A DNA stretch of 64,000 nucleotides from Rhodococcus qingshengii (GTDB lineage: Bacteria > Actinomycetota > Actinomycetes > Mycobacteriales > Mycobacteriaceae), in the NCBI RefSeq assembly GCF_021025955.1, contig NZ_JAJNCL010000004.1:369371-433370 (forward strand), given 5' to 3'. Positions within the stretch are counted from its first letter, which is position 1, and every line of letters starts with the position of its first letter. Both the position numbers and the translations under genes were made by a program. Positions 33,006-43,245 of this stretch are shown here, piece by piece. The notes under the pieces are model-generated. The model searched no databases. It saw nothing but the letters and a program-made list of their open reading frames with translations, and was not told the DNA's origin.

Positions 33006-33959
33006 ATGGAAATCGAAGATCATGCAGTGGCTCCACACATCGACCTCGCCAGGCTCGACTCGCTGATTCCGGTCGGGGTCGCTGTCGCAGCGGTGGCCGG
33101 TGCCATCACCGAACTTCACGAGGGGCGGCTCGAACAGCCGCCGCGAACGGTCGTGGCGGACGGCCAGTTGCTCGTGATGTCTGCGCTGCATCGGACCACC
33201 CGCGACGCCGTTGTCAAGACGTTGACGATCTACGACATCGACGGAAGCAGGCGCATCGAAGGCACTGTCCTTTGGTACGACGGAGCCACCGGACTTCCGC
33301 GGTTCAGCGTGGAAGCCCACCGGTTCACCGCGCTGCGAACCGGTGCGGTCTCTGGCGTGGCAACGGACGTACTGGCGCCGGAAAAGGTCAGGCGTCTGGC
33401 GATCCTCGGCTCCGGTGCCCAGGCTGCGACACAACTTGATTCCTGCTGCGCAGTGAGGGAATTCGAGGAGATTTCGGTATACAGCCGGACTCTCGCGCAT
33501 GCGCAACGATTTGTCGACGAAGCAATAGTGAGGCATCCAGGACTCCGGTTTTCGGTAGCAGGGTCGGCAAACGAATGCGTCGGAGATGCTGACGTGGTGT
33601 GTTGCGCGACCGGCGCCACGTCACCGTTGTTCGACCTGGAGGCGCTCCCGGCAAACATCCACGTCAATGCAGTCGGATCTTTCCGTCCGTCGATGACGGA
33701 ACTCCCTGCCGGGCTCATCGATGCTTCGACGGTCACCGTTCTCGACGACGTTGCCGGATGTCTGGAGGGGTCGGGTGAAGTCCGGTCGGCAATCGAGCGG
33801 GAGTTCCCCATCTCCGACCTCCGATCACTGGGCGCGGTAATGGAATCCGGCGTGGAGCGTCACGGTCGCACGGTGTTCAAGTCGGTCGGGTGTGCAGCAC
33901 TCGACTGGGGTGTCGGCAAAGCGATCGCGGACAGACTCGAGAGCGTCGTACTCTCCTGA
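33006..33959 (+). CDS. Ornithine cyclodeaminase / mu-crystallin family protein
   Basis: A 317-residue NAD(P)-dependent enzyme. R-T-V-V-A-D-G-Q-L-L-V-M-S near 45, V-V-K-T-L-T-I-Y (catalytic Lys region) near 66, and the Rossmann motif L-A-I-L-G-S-G-A-Q-A near 126 followed by V-Y-S-R-T. The family includes ornithine cyclodeaminase, alanine dehydrogenase and delta1-pyrroline-2-carboxylate reductase; the last reduces cyclic imino acids that arise when D-proline or D-lysine is oxidised, which would match the DadA-like enzyme. It is divergent from the peptide operon with a shared 150-bp control region. Confidence 0.85.
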   Translation: MEIEDHAVAPHIDLARLDSLIPVGVAVAAVAGAITELHEGRLEQPPRTVVADGQLLVMSALHRTTRDAVVKTLTIYDIDGSRRIEGTVLWYDGATGLPRFSVEAHRFTALRTGAVSGVATDVLAPEKVRRLAILGSGAQAATQLDSCCAVREFEEISVYSRTLAHAQRFVDEAIVRHPGLRFSVAGSANECVGDADVVCCATGATSPLFDLEALPANIHVNAVGSFRPSMTELPAGLIDASTVTVLDDVAGCLEGSGEVRSAIEREFPISDLRSLGAVMESGVERHGRTVFKSVGCAALDWGVGKAIADRLESVVLS

Positions 33960-33967
33960 GGGATGAC

Positions 33968-34007
33968 AAAGGCCTGCCCGACGATTCACTTGTCGGGACA
34001 GGCCTTT
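33968..34007 (+). terminator. Terminator between OCD-family gene and lpqF
   Basis: AAAGGCCTG-CCCGAC pairs with GTCGGG-ACAGGCCTTT with one bulged base. It lies 8 bp after the OCD-family stop, between convergent genes. Confidence 0.8.
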
Positions 34008-34039
34008 CGGTGACGTCTGCTCGCGCTGGGACGTGCGTT

Positions 34040-35446
34040 CTAGCTGGTCGCATCCTTCTGGATCAGGAGCATCGCGTCGTCGACCGGATCGAAGTACAGA
34101 GCCGGATCGGCAACCAGTGCAGCGTCGTCACCGTGAGTTTGCATGGTGACGACCCAGGCGCGATCGTCGTGTTCCACATAGTAGGCACCCGCAAGGACCC
34201 CGATGGAGCTGCCGCCCTTGAATCCGCCGTAGGTGAACCATTTCGCGGACTCGTCACCGAGCGCCGGATCTTCGGCCAGTATGTCTCGAACCGGTGCACC
34301 GCTCTCGGTCTTCGCCATCTCTTGCAACGAGACCAACGCGGCACGCAGGTCGGCGGGCGAGGCGAACCAGTCGATGTCGAAAGGCCATGCGGGGGTGGTG
34401 AATGCTGACGCCGGGATGTCCACCAGGCCGCCAGGCAGTGCCGCCAGTATTGCTCGACGCTCGTCCGGGGTTCCGTCGCGCCAGGCGATACGTTGTGCGC
34501 CATCGTTGCCCCAGCCGAGTTGGAACAGTGCGCGGGTCGGCTTCAGCGGAATGTTGAGCGAAGGATCCGCCATGCCCATCGGGGCGAACTCGGCCTCGAC
34601 CTGCTCGCGCCCGACAGCAGCGATCAGCATGTCGGTGGCGGTGTTGTCGCTGATCGAGATCATCTTGCCGGCGGTCTCCCGGACCGTGACTTCGGTTCCC
34701 GACGGCAGGTCCTGCATGGTCCCGCCGGGCATCGACTTGAGGTCGTCGGTGATGGTGAGCTTCTGATCCCACGAGAGTGTCCCGTTCTGGACAGCCGTCG
34801 CGACCGCGCCGAGAACGTACAACTTGATCGTTGACCCTGTGGGCTGTGGTGAGGTGTCGCCGACGCCGAAGACTTCGGCGTTCTTTCCTCCGGTGACCTC
34901 GGTGACGGTCAAGTTCGTCGGCGCGGGAAGTGCTTTGACAGCTGCCTCGAGCTCTTGCCACGATGCGGCAGGCACATGATCGTCTTTGGTCGGTGTTATC
35001 GCCATTCCAAGGACCAATCCGTTGCCGTCGACGACTACGTTTATGTCGAACGCGCCGCCGGTGGTACTGGTGATGGAAACGGTGCCGTCGGTATCGCCTC
35101 CCTTGTAATTCACTGTTGTCCAGGGCTGTCCGGTTCGGATGGAGTCGAAGTCCGGAGGCGTCAGGACAACTGGTGCGGTGGGTCCGAAGTGCTCGGCGAT
35201 TTCTTCCTGGGTCAATGGCGCGCTCGTGTTGAACGCACTGAGAAGCCAGCTGATCTGCTTGCCGACGGGGCTGTCGGGGATCGTGACTGTCGTGGGTGTC
35301 TCGGTGGCGGAGACCTTTGTGCTGTTGTCAGAGGTTTGTGCAGAATCCGGCCCGGAGGTACATGCGGCGAGGGCGAATACCGCTGCGGAGGCAAGTGCCA
35401 CCAGCGTGAGCGGGCGACTCTTCCTGCGTGTGTGTTCGAGTTTCAT
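34040..35446 (-). CDS. lpqF: LpqF-type lipoprotein with beta-lactamase-like domain
   Basis: A 468-residue precursor: lipobox L-A-A-C at 26-29, a DUF3887-like N-terminal domain (about 65-160), then a class-A-like domain with S-T-I-K near 205, S-D-N near 265 and K-G-G (instead of K-T-G) near 410. Architecture and length match M. tuberculosis LpqF (Rv3593). The altered third box suggests it is not a beta-lactamase; a cell-wall peptide hydrolase or binding role is plausible. It is monocistronic, facing the OCD-family gene across a terminator. Confidence 0.85.
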   Translation of the reverse strand: MKLEHTRRKSRPLTLVALASAAVFALAACTSGPDSAQTSDNSTKVSATETPTTVTIPDSPVGKQISWLLSAFNTSAPLTQEEIAEHFGPTAPVVLTPPDFDSIRTGQPWTTVNYKGGDTDGTVSITSTTGGAFDINVVVDGNGLVLGMAITPTKDDHVPAASWQELEAAVKALPAPTNLTVTEVTGGKNAEVFGVGDTSPQPTGSTIKLYVLGAVATAVQNGTLSWDQKLTITDDLKSMPGGTMQDLPSGTEVTVRETAGKMISISDNTATDMLIAAVGREQVEAEFAPMGMADPSLNIPLKPTRALFQLGWGNDGAQRIAWRDGTPDERRAILAALPGGLVDIPASAFTTPAWPFDIDWFASPADLRAALVSLQEMAKTESGAPVRDILAEDPALGDESAKWFTYGGFKGGSSIGVLAGAYYVEHDDRAWVVTMQTHGDDAALVADPALYFDPVDDAMLLIQKDATS

Positions 35447-35630
35447 GGACTCATTTCATCAGCGTTCTCTTCGGCGTGCGTCCGTCTGAGGTGTAGACGT
35501 ACTCAGCCTGAAGTACTGAATCGGTTCATCCTCGAGTACCGACAACTACTTGTCGTGGTGACACGCACGTTGCAGCTGGACAAATGGGAGAAAGGCTGCA
35601 CCCGAAGAACTTTCGTGATGACAGCGAGAG

Positions 35631-36030
35631 TTAGTTCTTGGTCGCGGACGAAAAGGACGGTTGCGTCGACAGCGCTGCGATTTCTTCGGGGATCCGGCGA
35701 TCGTACAGTTCTGCCAACTCGACCGAGCTGAAGCGACGGACGGTCCAATTGTGTTCAGTCAGCCACTGGCCCGGATCGGACCGTTTGTCGCTGTAGAACA
35801 GTTGCGAAATGTCCAGGTCTCCGAACGGGTCCTTGGCGAAGTACTTGGATCTGATGGCCGCCAGCTTGCTCGGGTCGGTTCCGGCCGGAAAGTCGTTCAC
35901 CGCCAAGCGACTACCGGTGGCCGAGAGTTCGTCGATCCGCTCGAACAGGGCGTCGTGGGCCGGGCCGGGGAGATAGGCGAGCAGGCCTTCCGCCGACCAG
36001 GCCGTGGGTTCGTTCGGATCGAAGGCAGAC
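35631..36030 (-). pseudogene. LCM-type SAM methyltransferase (TIGR00027 family), 5'-truncated
   Basis: The remaining ~130 residues are the second half of the actinobacterial leucine-carboxyl-methyltransferase-like family: F-D-P-N-E-P-T-A-W-S-A-E-G-L-L-A-Y-L-P, L-F-E-R-I-D-E-L-S-A-T-G-S, W-L-T-E-H-N-W-T-V and the C-terminal S-F-S-S-A-T. The first ~170 residues with the SAM-binding G-x-G region are missing; right of about 36030 the reading turns into unrelated sequence. It cannot be an active methyltransferase. Confidence 0.75.
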
Positions 36031-36211
36031 AATACAAGCCGACTCAATCGAAAAATTCTGCAGTGCAAGGCGTTCGGTTTGAATCACCACCCTGCCAGGA
36101 AGTTGCCAGGTTAGTGCCAGTGCGTGGCAAGAATGCAGGACTTCACTGGTGTGTGCCCCATTCAGGACTGCGAGAGACAGTCTCGGGAAATCTACGGAGA
36201 AGGGATTGATC

Positions 36212-36496
36212 ATGACACGACTATCTGCACCGGAACTACGCAAGAAGCATTTCTTGGCCAAGCTCGTCGTGACGGGTGTGGTGTTGACCGTGCCCTTGGC
36301 GGTGCTCGCGGCACCAGCTTCGGCGGAAACAGTGAATCACGATGTTACGCAGGGTGATAACAGTTGGGATGGCGATCAGGGCGACGATCACTCCCACGAT
36401 TGGAACCATGGTGGAAACGGCGGGCAGGGCGGTACCTGGGATCAGGGCGGTGCCTGGGATCGGGGCGACGGCCGGGGTCAGGACAACCGGAACTAA
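36212..36496 (+). CDS. Secreted Gly/Asp/Trp-rich protein, 94 aa
   Basis: ATG 36212 follows GGAGAAGGG. A signal peptide (K-K-H-F-L-A-K-L-V-V-T-G-V-V-L-T-V-P-L) ends at A-S-A-E near residue 36; the mature 58 residues are low-complexity, rich in Gly, Asp, Gln, Trp and His (D-H-S-H-D-W-N-H-G-G-N-G-G-Q-G-G) with a repeating W-D-Q-G-G-A-W-D-R-G pattern. Such polymers can bind water or metal at the cell surface. No function known. Confidence 0.65.
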   Translation: MTRLSAPELRKKHFLAKLVVTGVVLTVPLAVLAAPASAETVNHDVTQGDNSWDGDQGDDHSHDWNHGGNGGQGGTWDQGGAWDRGDGRGQDNRN

Positions 36497-36619
36497 TGGC
36501 AAGGCCGGCAAGATCAGGCACCCGCGCCGACTGTGAACCGCTTCGCCGGACTATTCGGTTCCAGTTGATCCCTCGGACTGCACAACGAATTTCCGTCGAG
36601 AAAGAGAGAATGTGAGCCC

Positions 36620-37105
36620 ATGCTGCAGGAAGGCTCGCTGGAGGTGCTGGTCGCCGCGGCACGGAGCGGTAGCCGTGAGTCCATGACCAGTTTGTATGCG
36701 GCATTTCGTCCGATGGTTGTGCTGCGGTGCCGCGCCGAGCTTGATCGGGCCGTCTCCGACTCCGCCGCGGATGCCGCGTGCGTCGCGGTTCTCACGGCAG
36801 TGTGCGACGGATCGGAGACGAATCAGCCGTTCCTGCGCCTGTTGTACGCGCGAACGAGCGTCGCGATTGCTCGGGCGGCATCCGACGGGTTCAGCGGTGG
36901 GCCGCTTCCGCCTCCAACAGACCTTCCAGTTGTCGAACGCGACGTCCTGGTGTTGCGGTTGATCGTCGGCCTCGACATCAAGGCGACTGCCACATCGCTT
37001 GCCCGTACGACCGATCAGGTGTCACTAGACCTGTATCGGGCGCTACAACGACTGCGAAAGTTGTCTTCCCCGAATGCAATCAGGGAGATGTTGGTGTCCA
37101 CCTGA
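36620..37105 (+). CDS. Short sigma-70-like (ECF-type) protein
   Basis: 161 residues from ATG 36620. The N-terminal part (A-A-R-S-G-S-R-E-S-M-T-S-L-Y-A-A-F-R-P) looks like region 2 and the C-terminal part (V-L-V-L-R-L-I-V-G-L-D-I-K-A-T-A-T-S-L-A-R-T-T-D-Q-V) like region 4 with its helix-turn-helix. The protein is shorter than typical ECF factors and the linker is compressed; it may be a divergent sigma factor or a regulator built from one. It follows the Gly-rich secreted protein by 123 bp. Confidence 0.65.
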   Translation: MLQEGSLEVLVAAARSGSRESMTSLYAAFRPMVVLRCRAELDRAVSDSAADAACVAVLTAVCDGSETNQPFLRLLYARTSVAIARAASDGFSGGPLPPPTDLPVVERDVLVLRLIVGLDIKATATSLARTTDQVSLDLYRALQRLRKLSSPNAIREMLVST

Positions 37106-37149
37106 GGGTGCTCGGACTGCGCAGACTCAGGCGGGGGTGGAACCCGACT

Positions 37150-38504
<1,355 letters not shown>

Positions 38505-38555
38505 ATCCGCACTGTACCAAAAGTGGCAGAAACTGCCACAAATGGTGTCGGCTGG

Positions 38556-39083
38556 TCAGCCGGCGTTACCTTCGATGCCGGAAACCTCCTGCTCAACTGC
38601 GTTCTTGAGGTTCAGGAGCGTCTTGCGGATGTTGCCGCGCTGAAAGTCGGCGAACGTTTTTCCTCCGGTGGCAATTTTGTCGAAAATCTCGGCGGCGAAG
38701 TTCGGCCAGCCGCGTCTGTCGTCGGTCCACGTTTCGGTGACTCGGGTTCCGTCGGGCACCGGTGAAAATCGGTACTGCCAGGTTGCGATGGAGGCGGGGA
38801 TCCGGGGAGTACTCAGGCCGATCTTGTGAACACGGAATTCGAAGAGCTTCCCGGCGTCGGCAGCGGTGACTGTACATCTCGTGGTCCACTGCGCGCGCCC
38901 ACGCTTGTTGTGCCCGTCGAACTCCATGCCCAGGAAGGCTCTTTCTCTGTCTCCTCGCAAGGTTGCGCCTAAGTTTTCGGGACTCCAGGCACCCATACGA
39001 GTGGGATCGCTGATGAGCTCGTAGAGGGAGAGCGCGTCGGCGTTGACGACGACGCTGTCGGAGACGGTAAGTTCGCGAGCCAT
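38556..39083 (-). CDS. SRPBCC (polyketide cyclase-like) family protein
   Basis: 175 residues with the START/Bet v1-like pattern: A-D-A-L-S-L-Y-E-L-I-S-D-P-T-R-M-G-A-W-S-P-E near 16-37, W-Q-Y-R-F-S-P-V-P-D-G-T-R-V-T-E-T-W near 105, and a long C-terminal helix. These proteins bind hydrophobic ligands. No catalytic residues can be assigned. It is upstream of the TetR-SDR unit on the same strand, 51 bp apart. Confidence 0.8.
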   Translation of the reverse strand: MARELTVSDSVVVNADALSLYELISDPTRMGAWSPENLGATLRGDRERAFLGMEFDGHNKRGRAQWTTRCTVTAADAGKLFEFRVHKIGLSTPRIPASIATWQYRFSPVPDGTRVTETWTDDRRGWPNFAAEIFDKIATGGKTFADFQRGNIRKTLLNLKNAVEQEVSGIEGNAG

Positions 39084-39145
39084 TTCGGTTTCAGTTTCTT
39101 TCTGTGGAGCGTGTGTGAAGCGAGTACGACGGTCGGTGGTATCGG

Positions 39146-39856
39146 TCAGTTGTCTTTCAGTATCACCTGCTTGTCGATTCCGACTACTGGCGTTCGTAGG
39201 AGGGCCAACGGCTCGGCATATAGCAGTTCCTTGATCTCATTGAGCGTGCGTCCACGAGTTCGCGTCAACGTGCGCGCGTAGTCGACAGCTGTCGAGAGCA
39301 CATCGTCCGCAGCCGCGACTTGATCTACGAATCCTGCTGACAATGCTTCGATCCCGCCGTACCTCCTACCTGTGACGAGTGCGTCGTGGACTGCGCGTGT
39401 CGGAAGACGTGATGCAAGTAGGGCGATGCTTCCGGGTGCGTAACTCGCGCCGATAGTGATCCCTGGCAGGCAGAAGAAACCGCGATCCTCTCGCATCACG
39501 ACGTGATCGTGCGCGGCGGCCAGAATTGCACCACCGCCGAAGGCATGTCCCGGAAGCGCGGCGACGGTGGGCATCGCAAACGTCAACATTCGCGCGAACA
39601 AGGTTTGAACGCGGTCGATGTACCCGTTGACCTGATCGGCGTTGTGTAGAATCCAATCTGTATCCAGCCCAGTGGAATAGAACTTGCCCACAGCTGTCGT
39701 GACCAGCGCTCCCGGACCGTCGAAGTTTTCGACTTCGGTGAGGAGGTCCTCGACCTGGTCGAGCCACCGGGGATTGAACGGATTCGGCGTATCCGGCTCG
39801 CCTTCATTACCCAGGTGGAGGACAAATACTTCTCCGGCGCGATCCAAATACGGCAT
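39146..39856 (-). CDS. Crotonase (enoyl-CoA hydratase/isomerase) family protein
   Basis: 236 residues. K-F-Y-S-T-G-L-D near 59-66 and L-P-G-H-A-F-G-G-G-A near 100-109 form the oxyanion hole and CoA-binding features; R-G-F-F-C-L-P-G-I-T-I-G near 124. The usual hydratase glutamates are not evident, which suggests isomerase-type or lyase-type chemistry, as in the delta3-delta2-enoyl-CoA isomerase branch. It lies between the zinc dehydrogenase and the SRPBCC gene, all on the minus strand. Confidence 0.82.
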   Translation of the reverse strand: MPYLDRAGEVFVLHLGNEGEPDTPNPFNPRWLDQVEDLLTEVENFDGPGALVTTAVGKFYSTGLDTDWILHNADQVNGYIDRVQTLFARMLTFAMPTVAALPGHAFGGGAILAAAHDHVVMREDRGFFCLPGITIGASYAPGSIALLASRLPTRAVHDALVTGRRYGGIEALSAGFVDQVAAADDVLSTAVDYARTLTRTRGRTLNEIKELLYAEPLALLRTPVVGIDKQVILKDN

Positions 39857-39883
39857 ATCGGGCGATAGTACTGCGGAGTTGGA

Positions 39884-41071
39884 TTACCCGTGCGGTTTCA
39901 GTTGGATCTTGACCGCGCCTTCCTGCTTCTTCTGGAAGATCTCGTAGGCGTGTGGCGCCTGATCGAGCGGCAGCTGATGAGTGGAAAAGGCGTCGACGCC
40001 GAGTGGGTCGTCGTCAGTGAGCAAGGGCATGATGTCGTCGACCCACTTCTTGACGTTCGCCTGGCCCATCCTGATCTGAATCTGCTTGTCGAACATGGTC
40101 ATCAGCGGCAGTGGATCAACCATTCCGCCGTATACACCGATCAGAGAAATGGTCCCCCCGCGCCGAACGATGTCGATGGCCGAATAGACAGCACCGAGCC
40201 GATCGATCCCTGCGGTGCGCATCGCAGGCGCGGCAAGAGCATCGGGAAGGAGTCCGACGAACTGCTGCGCGAGCTTTCCGATCGGAGACCCGTGCGCTTC
40301 CATGCCGACAGCGTCGATCACCGAATCGGTTCCGCGGCCGTTTGTCGCGTCTCTGACGGCATCGCCGATCTTGCTGCCGTAGTCGTCCAGGTTGAGGGTC
40401 TCGATACCGCGTTCGGCAAGGCGCGCAAGGCGTTCGGGCACACGGTCCACGCCGATCACCCGAAATCCTTTGTGGTGCGCGATGCGAGCAGCCATGTCAC
40501 CGATCGGTCCGAGGCCGAGGATGGTCACGGATCCACCCGGCGGGATGTCGGCGTATTCGACCGACTGCCAGGCAGTGGGAAGCACGTCGGAGAGATAGAC
40601 GAATCGTGAATCCGCCGGACCTTCGGGAACTTTGATGTGTGTGAAGTGTGTCTGCGGGACTCGTAAGTATTCAGCCTGACCACCTGGCACCGATCCGTAC
40701 AGCTCGGAGAAGCCGAACAACGCTGCGCCCGTTCCCTGATCGCGGACCTGAGTCGTCTCGCACTGGGTGTAGAGACTCGAATCGCACATGAAGCAATTGC
40801 CGCACGAGATCTGGAACGGGATCACGACGCGATCGCCTATCTCGAGATTCGTGACATCCGACCCGACTTCTTCGACGATGCCCATCGGTTCGTGACCGAG
40901 AATGTCGCCTGCATTCATGAACGCACCCAAAGTCTCGTACAGATGCAGATCTGATCCGCAGATGTTCGTCGTGGTGACCTTGATGATCGCGTCGGTGGGC
41001 TCGATGATCGTGGGGTCCGGAACCGTATCGACGCTTACTTTCCGTTTGCCTTGCCAAGTCACTGCACGCAC
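39884..41071 (-). CDS. Zinc-dependent alcohol dehydrogenase, formaldehyde-dehydrogenase type
   Basis: From GTG 41071 (GAGG upstream) 395 residues. Catalytic zinc ligands in I-C-G-S-D-L-H near 38 and G-H-E-P near 65; structural zinc in C-G-N-C-x-x-C-x7-C near 95-110; Rossmann motif G-L-G-P-I-G-D-M near 190. Length and the insertion T-Q-V-R-D-Q-G-T-G-A fit the glutathione-independent formaldehyde dehydrogenase-like branch. Substrate unknown. The frame extends upstream without a better start. Confidence 0.88.
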   Translation of the reverse strand: MRAVTWQGKRKVSVDTVPDPTIIEPTDAIIKVTTTNICGSDLHLYETLGAFMNAGDILGHEPMGIVEEVGSDVTNLEIGDRVVIPFQISCGNCFMCDSSLYTQCETTQVRDQGTGAALFGFSELYGSVPGGQAEYLRVPQTHFTHIKVPEGPADSRFVYLSDVLPTAWQSVEYADIPPGGSVTILGLGPIGDMAARIAHHKGFRVIGVDRVPERLARLAERGIETLNLDDYGSKIGDAVRDATNGRGTDSVIDAVGMEAHGSPIGKLAQQFVGLLPDALAAPAMRTAGIDRLGAVYSAIDIVRRGGTISLIGVYGGMVDPLPLMTMFDKQIQIRMGQANVKKWVDDIMPLLTDDDPLGVDAFSTHQLPLDQAPHAYEIFQKKQEGAVKIQLKPHG

Positions 41072-41256
41072 TGGGATCGACCTCTCGTCGTGGAAATGCT
41101 GTTCGCAGTCACCTGCCCGAAAGTGTTGAAATGCAAACAAAATCGGTGAGGGTTGCGGGAAGTCCTGAGAGCGTTAGATTGAGAGGGAGGTGGGCCGAGG
41201 CTCCGGTAAGGTCGCACGCCGTATGACTGACACGACCAGATGACGAGGATGACCGC

Positions 41257-41403
41257 ATGACCGAGAAAGACGACAACGACCAGTCGCCCAAGGGCGGGCA
41301 CCCAGGGCCCGTGGACAAGGGCGGCGACGGTGGAATGGCAACTCGCGAACAGGCACCTGAACTGGTCGAGGAGACCTCCGACAAGAAGTCCGGCGACGAG
41401 TAG
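41257..41403 (+). CDS. 48-residue highly charged protein
   Basis: ATG 41257 with GAGGA upstream, stop TAG 41401. It starts M-T-E-K-D-D-N-D-Q-S-P-K-G-G-H and ends E-T-S-D-K-K-S-G-D-E; almost all polar, disordered, no hydrophobic segment. Composition and a good ribosome site argue that it is real. Such proteins are often stress-induced; nothing here shows the role. It is divergent from the zinc dehydrogenase. Confidence 0.55.
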   Translation: MTEKDDNDQSPKGGHPGPVDKGGDGGMATREQAPELVEETSDKKSGDE

Positions 41404-41542
41404 TTTCCTTTTACTCCGTGTTGGGTAACAACGGGGATAGGCCGCATCGGACCGTCCCGGAATCAATGCGGGCGAGGTTCCTCGAGGTTGAGCAGCCAGC
41501 CACGGGAACCGCCTTAAGCAGATCCCTTAACCCTGTTGTCAT

Positions 41543-42181
41543 TCAACCCTGCAACAGCAAGTGATCGAACCAGGTCCGCAGTGGTGTCGGAACCTGGAAG
41601 TCGTCCAGTGTCCGAACTATCAACTGCTCGGCGACATCCCTGAGTTTCACGTTGGTCTCTTGAGAACGCCACACGAGGATGTCGAAGGCGCGATCGGCCG
41701 AAATGCCGTAGATCACCATGAGCATGCCTTTGGCTTGCTCGATCACTCCGCGAGACACGGTGATTTCGTTGACCAATTCGTCGACGGATGCTTTTACGTT
41801 GCTGTCCAGGGTTTCGGTGACGTCGATGTAGAAGCCGGAGCTCCCCATCACTTCACCTGACTCAGCCACGACGCTGTCTCCGACGACGATTACCGAGTGC
41901 GTGTCCCCGGCAGTGTCGATGATGCGGTGCCGGCTACTGAACGGGCCGCCTGAAGTGCGGATGGCGAGCAGTGTCTGTGCAACGTGTCTTCGGTCCTCAG
42001 GATGCTTGTGCGAGAGCATCAATTCAGTCGTGGGGTCTACTTGTCCGGGTTCGTAGCCGTGAATCCGCGCAACTTCGTCCGACCACTCCCATCGGTCGCC
42101 GCTGCGGTGATATAGAAACCCGCCCACTCTGTGTGGAGCCCCCGATTCCGAGGTCTGTCCCAGTCCGTCCTCATTTACCAC
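41543..42181 (-). CDS. PAS-ANTAR RNA-binding regulator
   Basis: 212 residues from GTG 42181. A PAS fold (W-E-W-S-D-E-V-A-R-I-H-G-Y-E-P-G-Q-V near 31-48, then P-E-D-R-R-H-V) precedes an ANTAR domain from about 140 (S-R-G-V-I-E-Q-A-K-G-M-L-M-V-I-Y-G-I-S-A-D-R-A-F-D). ANTAR domains bind paired hairpins in nascent RNA and prevent termination. The target is not evident in the window; the structured leaders at 4.4 kb and 20.5 kb would be candidates to test. Confidence 0.9.
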   Translation of the reverse strand: MVNEDGLGQTSESGAPHRVGGFLYHRSGDRWEWSDEVARIHGYEPGQVDPTTELMLSHKHPEDRRHVAQTLLAIRTSGGPFSSRHRIIDTAGDTHSVIVVGDSVVAESGEVMGSSGFYIDVTETLDSNVKASVDELVNEITVSRGVIEQAKGMLMVIYGISADRAFDILVWRSQETNVKLRDVAEQLIVRTLDDFQVPTPLRTWFDHLLLQG

Positions 42182-42348
42182 CCACGCCCCCTCGTTCTCG
42201 ACCTCGACCCAACCGGCGTACTCGCCCGTTAGTTATATCGGACAAATCCGGCGGAGGTGGTGTCGGTCCCATATTTCGGAGCAAGGTCTGGGGCGCTACC
42301 GCCCGCGTCGGCGAAACGGCGCTCGGAGCGCTTGGCGACGGAGTCGAG

Positions 42349-43224
42349 TCACTCGCGGCTGAAACGGTGTTGCCGCTGTGTCCATTCGGTGATTGCCGCG
42401 GCGATTGCCGAGGGCTGATCCTCGGGGGCGAGATGCCCTGCGGGACCGCACTCGGTCACCTCGAGATTCGCGATGTTCGATCGGCTCCACGCGACTTCGT
42501 CGGGTCCGACCATGAGAAGTTCGGCGGGGCCGCTGAAGGTGAGAAGGAGTTTGGGTACCTCGGTGCTTTCCGCGAGCCATTCGCTGTACGCCGACACACG
42601 TGCATTCACTTCAGCGGGACTTCCTTCGATGGGGAAGGATCGTGGCCACGCGAGCAGGGGCCGGCGACTCTCACGGAAGGGGTAGGGAGCACGATAGGCG
42701 TCGACGTCTTTTTTGGACAGACCCCCGAGAACTGTTCTGTGAAGCGCGATTTCGAGGAAGAAGTTCTCGTCGAGTACCTTTGCCTCGCCGGTCCCAGAGG
42801 CTCTCAGGGCCTCGACTCGTGCTCGTGCGTCTCCCGGGAAGTGCTCGTTCCAGGTCATCGGACGGAGGATCGTTTCGAACAGTGCGACACCTCGGACGCG
42901 ATCGGGGTGGCGGGTAGCCCAGTCGAGGGCGAGTGCTCCACCCCAGTCGTGCCCGACGAGTACGACGTCGTCGAGCTCCATCTCGTCGAACCAGGCATCG
43001 AGATAGCGGGCGGTGTCGAGGAAACCGTAGTCGATTGCGGGCCTGCCGGACGCGCCCATTCCGATGAGGTCGGGAGCAAGTGCACGGCCGATATTTCCTA
43101 TGTGTGGCAGTATGTTTCGCCACAAATACGAGGATGTGGGATTTCCGTGGAGCAGTACGAAGGGTGTGCCTTCGCCGCACGAGCTGTAAGCCATGGTCGA
43201 GTCGAGCACGGAAATTGTAGGCAT
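42349..43224 (-). CDS. Haloalkane dehalogenase-like alpha/beta-hydrolase
   Basis: 291 residues. H-G-N-P-T-S-S-Y-L-W-R near 26-36 gives the halide-stabilising Asn; V-G-H-D-W-G-G near 93-99 gives nucleophile Asp and the second halide-binding Trp; F-E-T-I-L-R-P near 118 offers Glu as catalytic acid; A-G-H-L-A-P-E-D-Q-P near 268 the His. These match haloalkane dehalogenases of the DhaA/LinB branch. It is divergent from a MarR gene whose repeated operator lies in the 60-bp gap. Confidence 0.88.
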   Translation of the reverse strand: MPTISVLDSTMAYSSCGEGTPFVLLHGNPTSSYLWRNILPHIGNIGRALAPDLIGMGASGRPAIDYGFLDTARYLDAWFDEMELDDVVLVGHDWGGALALDWATRHPDRVRGVALFETILRPMTWNEHFPGDARARVEALRASGTGEAKVLDENFFLEIALHRTVLGGLSKKDVDAYRAPYPFRESRRPLLAWPRSFPIEGSPAEVNARVSAYSEWLAESTEVPKLLLTFSGPAELLMVGPDEVAWSRSNIANLEVTECGPAGHLAPEDQPSAIAAAITEWTQRQHRFSRE

Positions 43225-43245
43225 TGCGACTCCTCAAAATAGCTT

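Noticed and set aside
42182..42348. Possible regulatory elements between ANTAR and dehalogenase genes
   Set aside because: No palindrome or repeat above background seen.
41971..43242. A 423-codon plus-strand frame
   Set aside because: Antisense to the ANTAR and dehalogenase genes, both with clear motifs.
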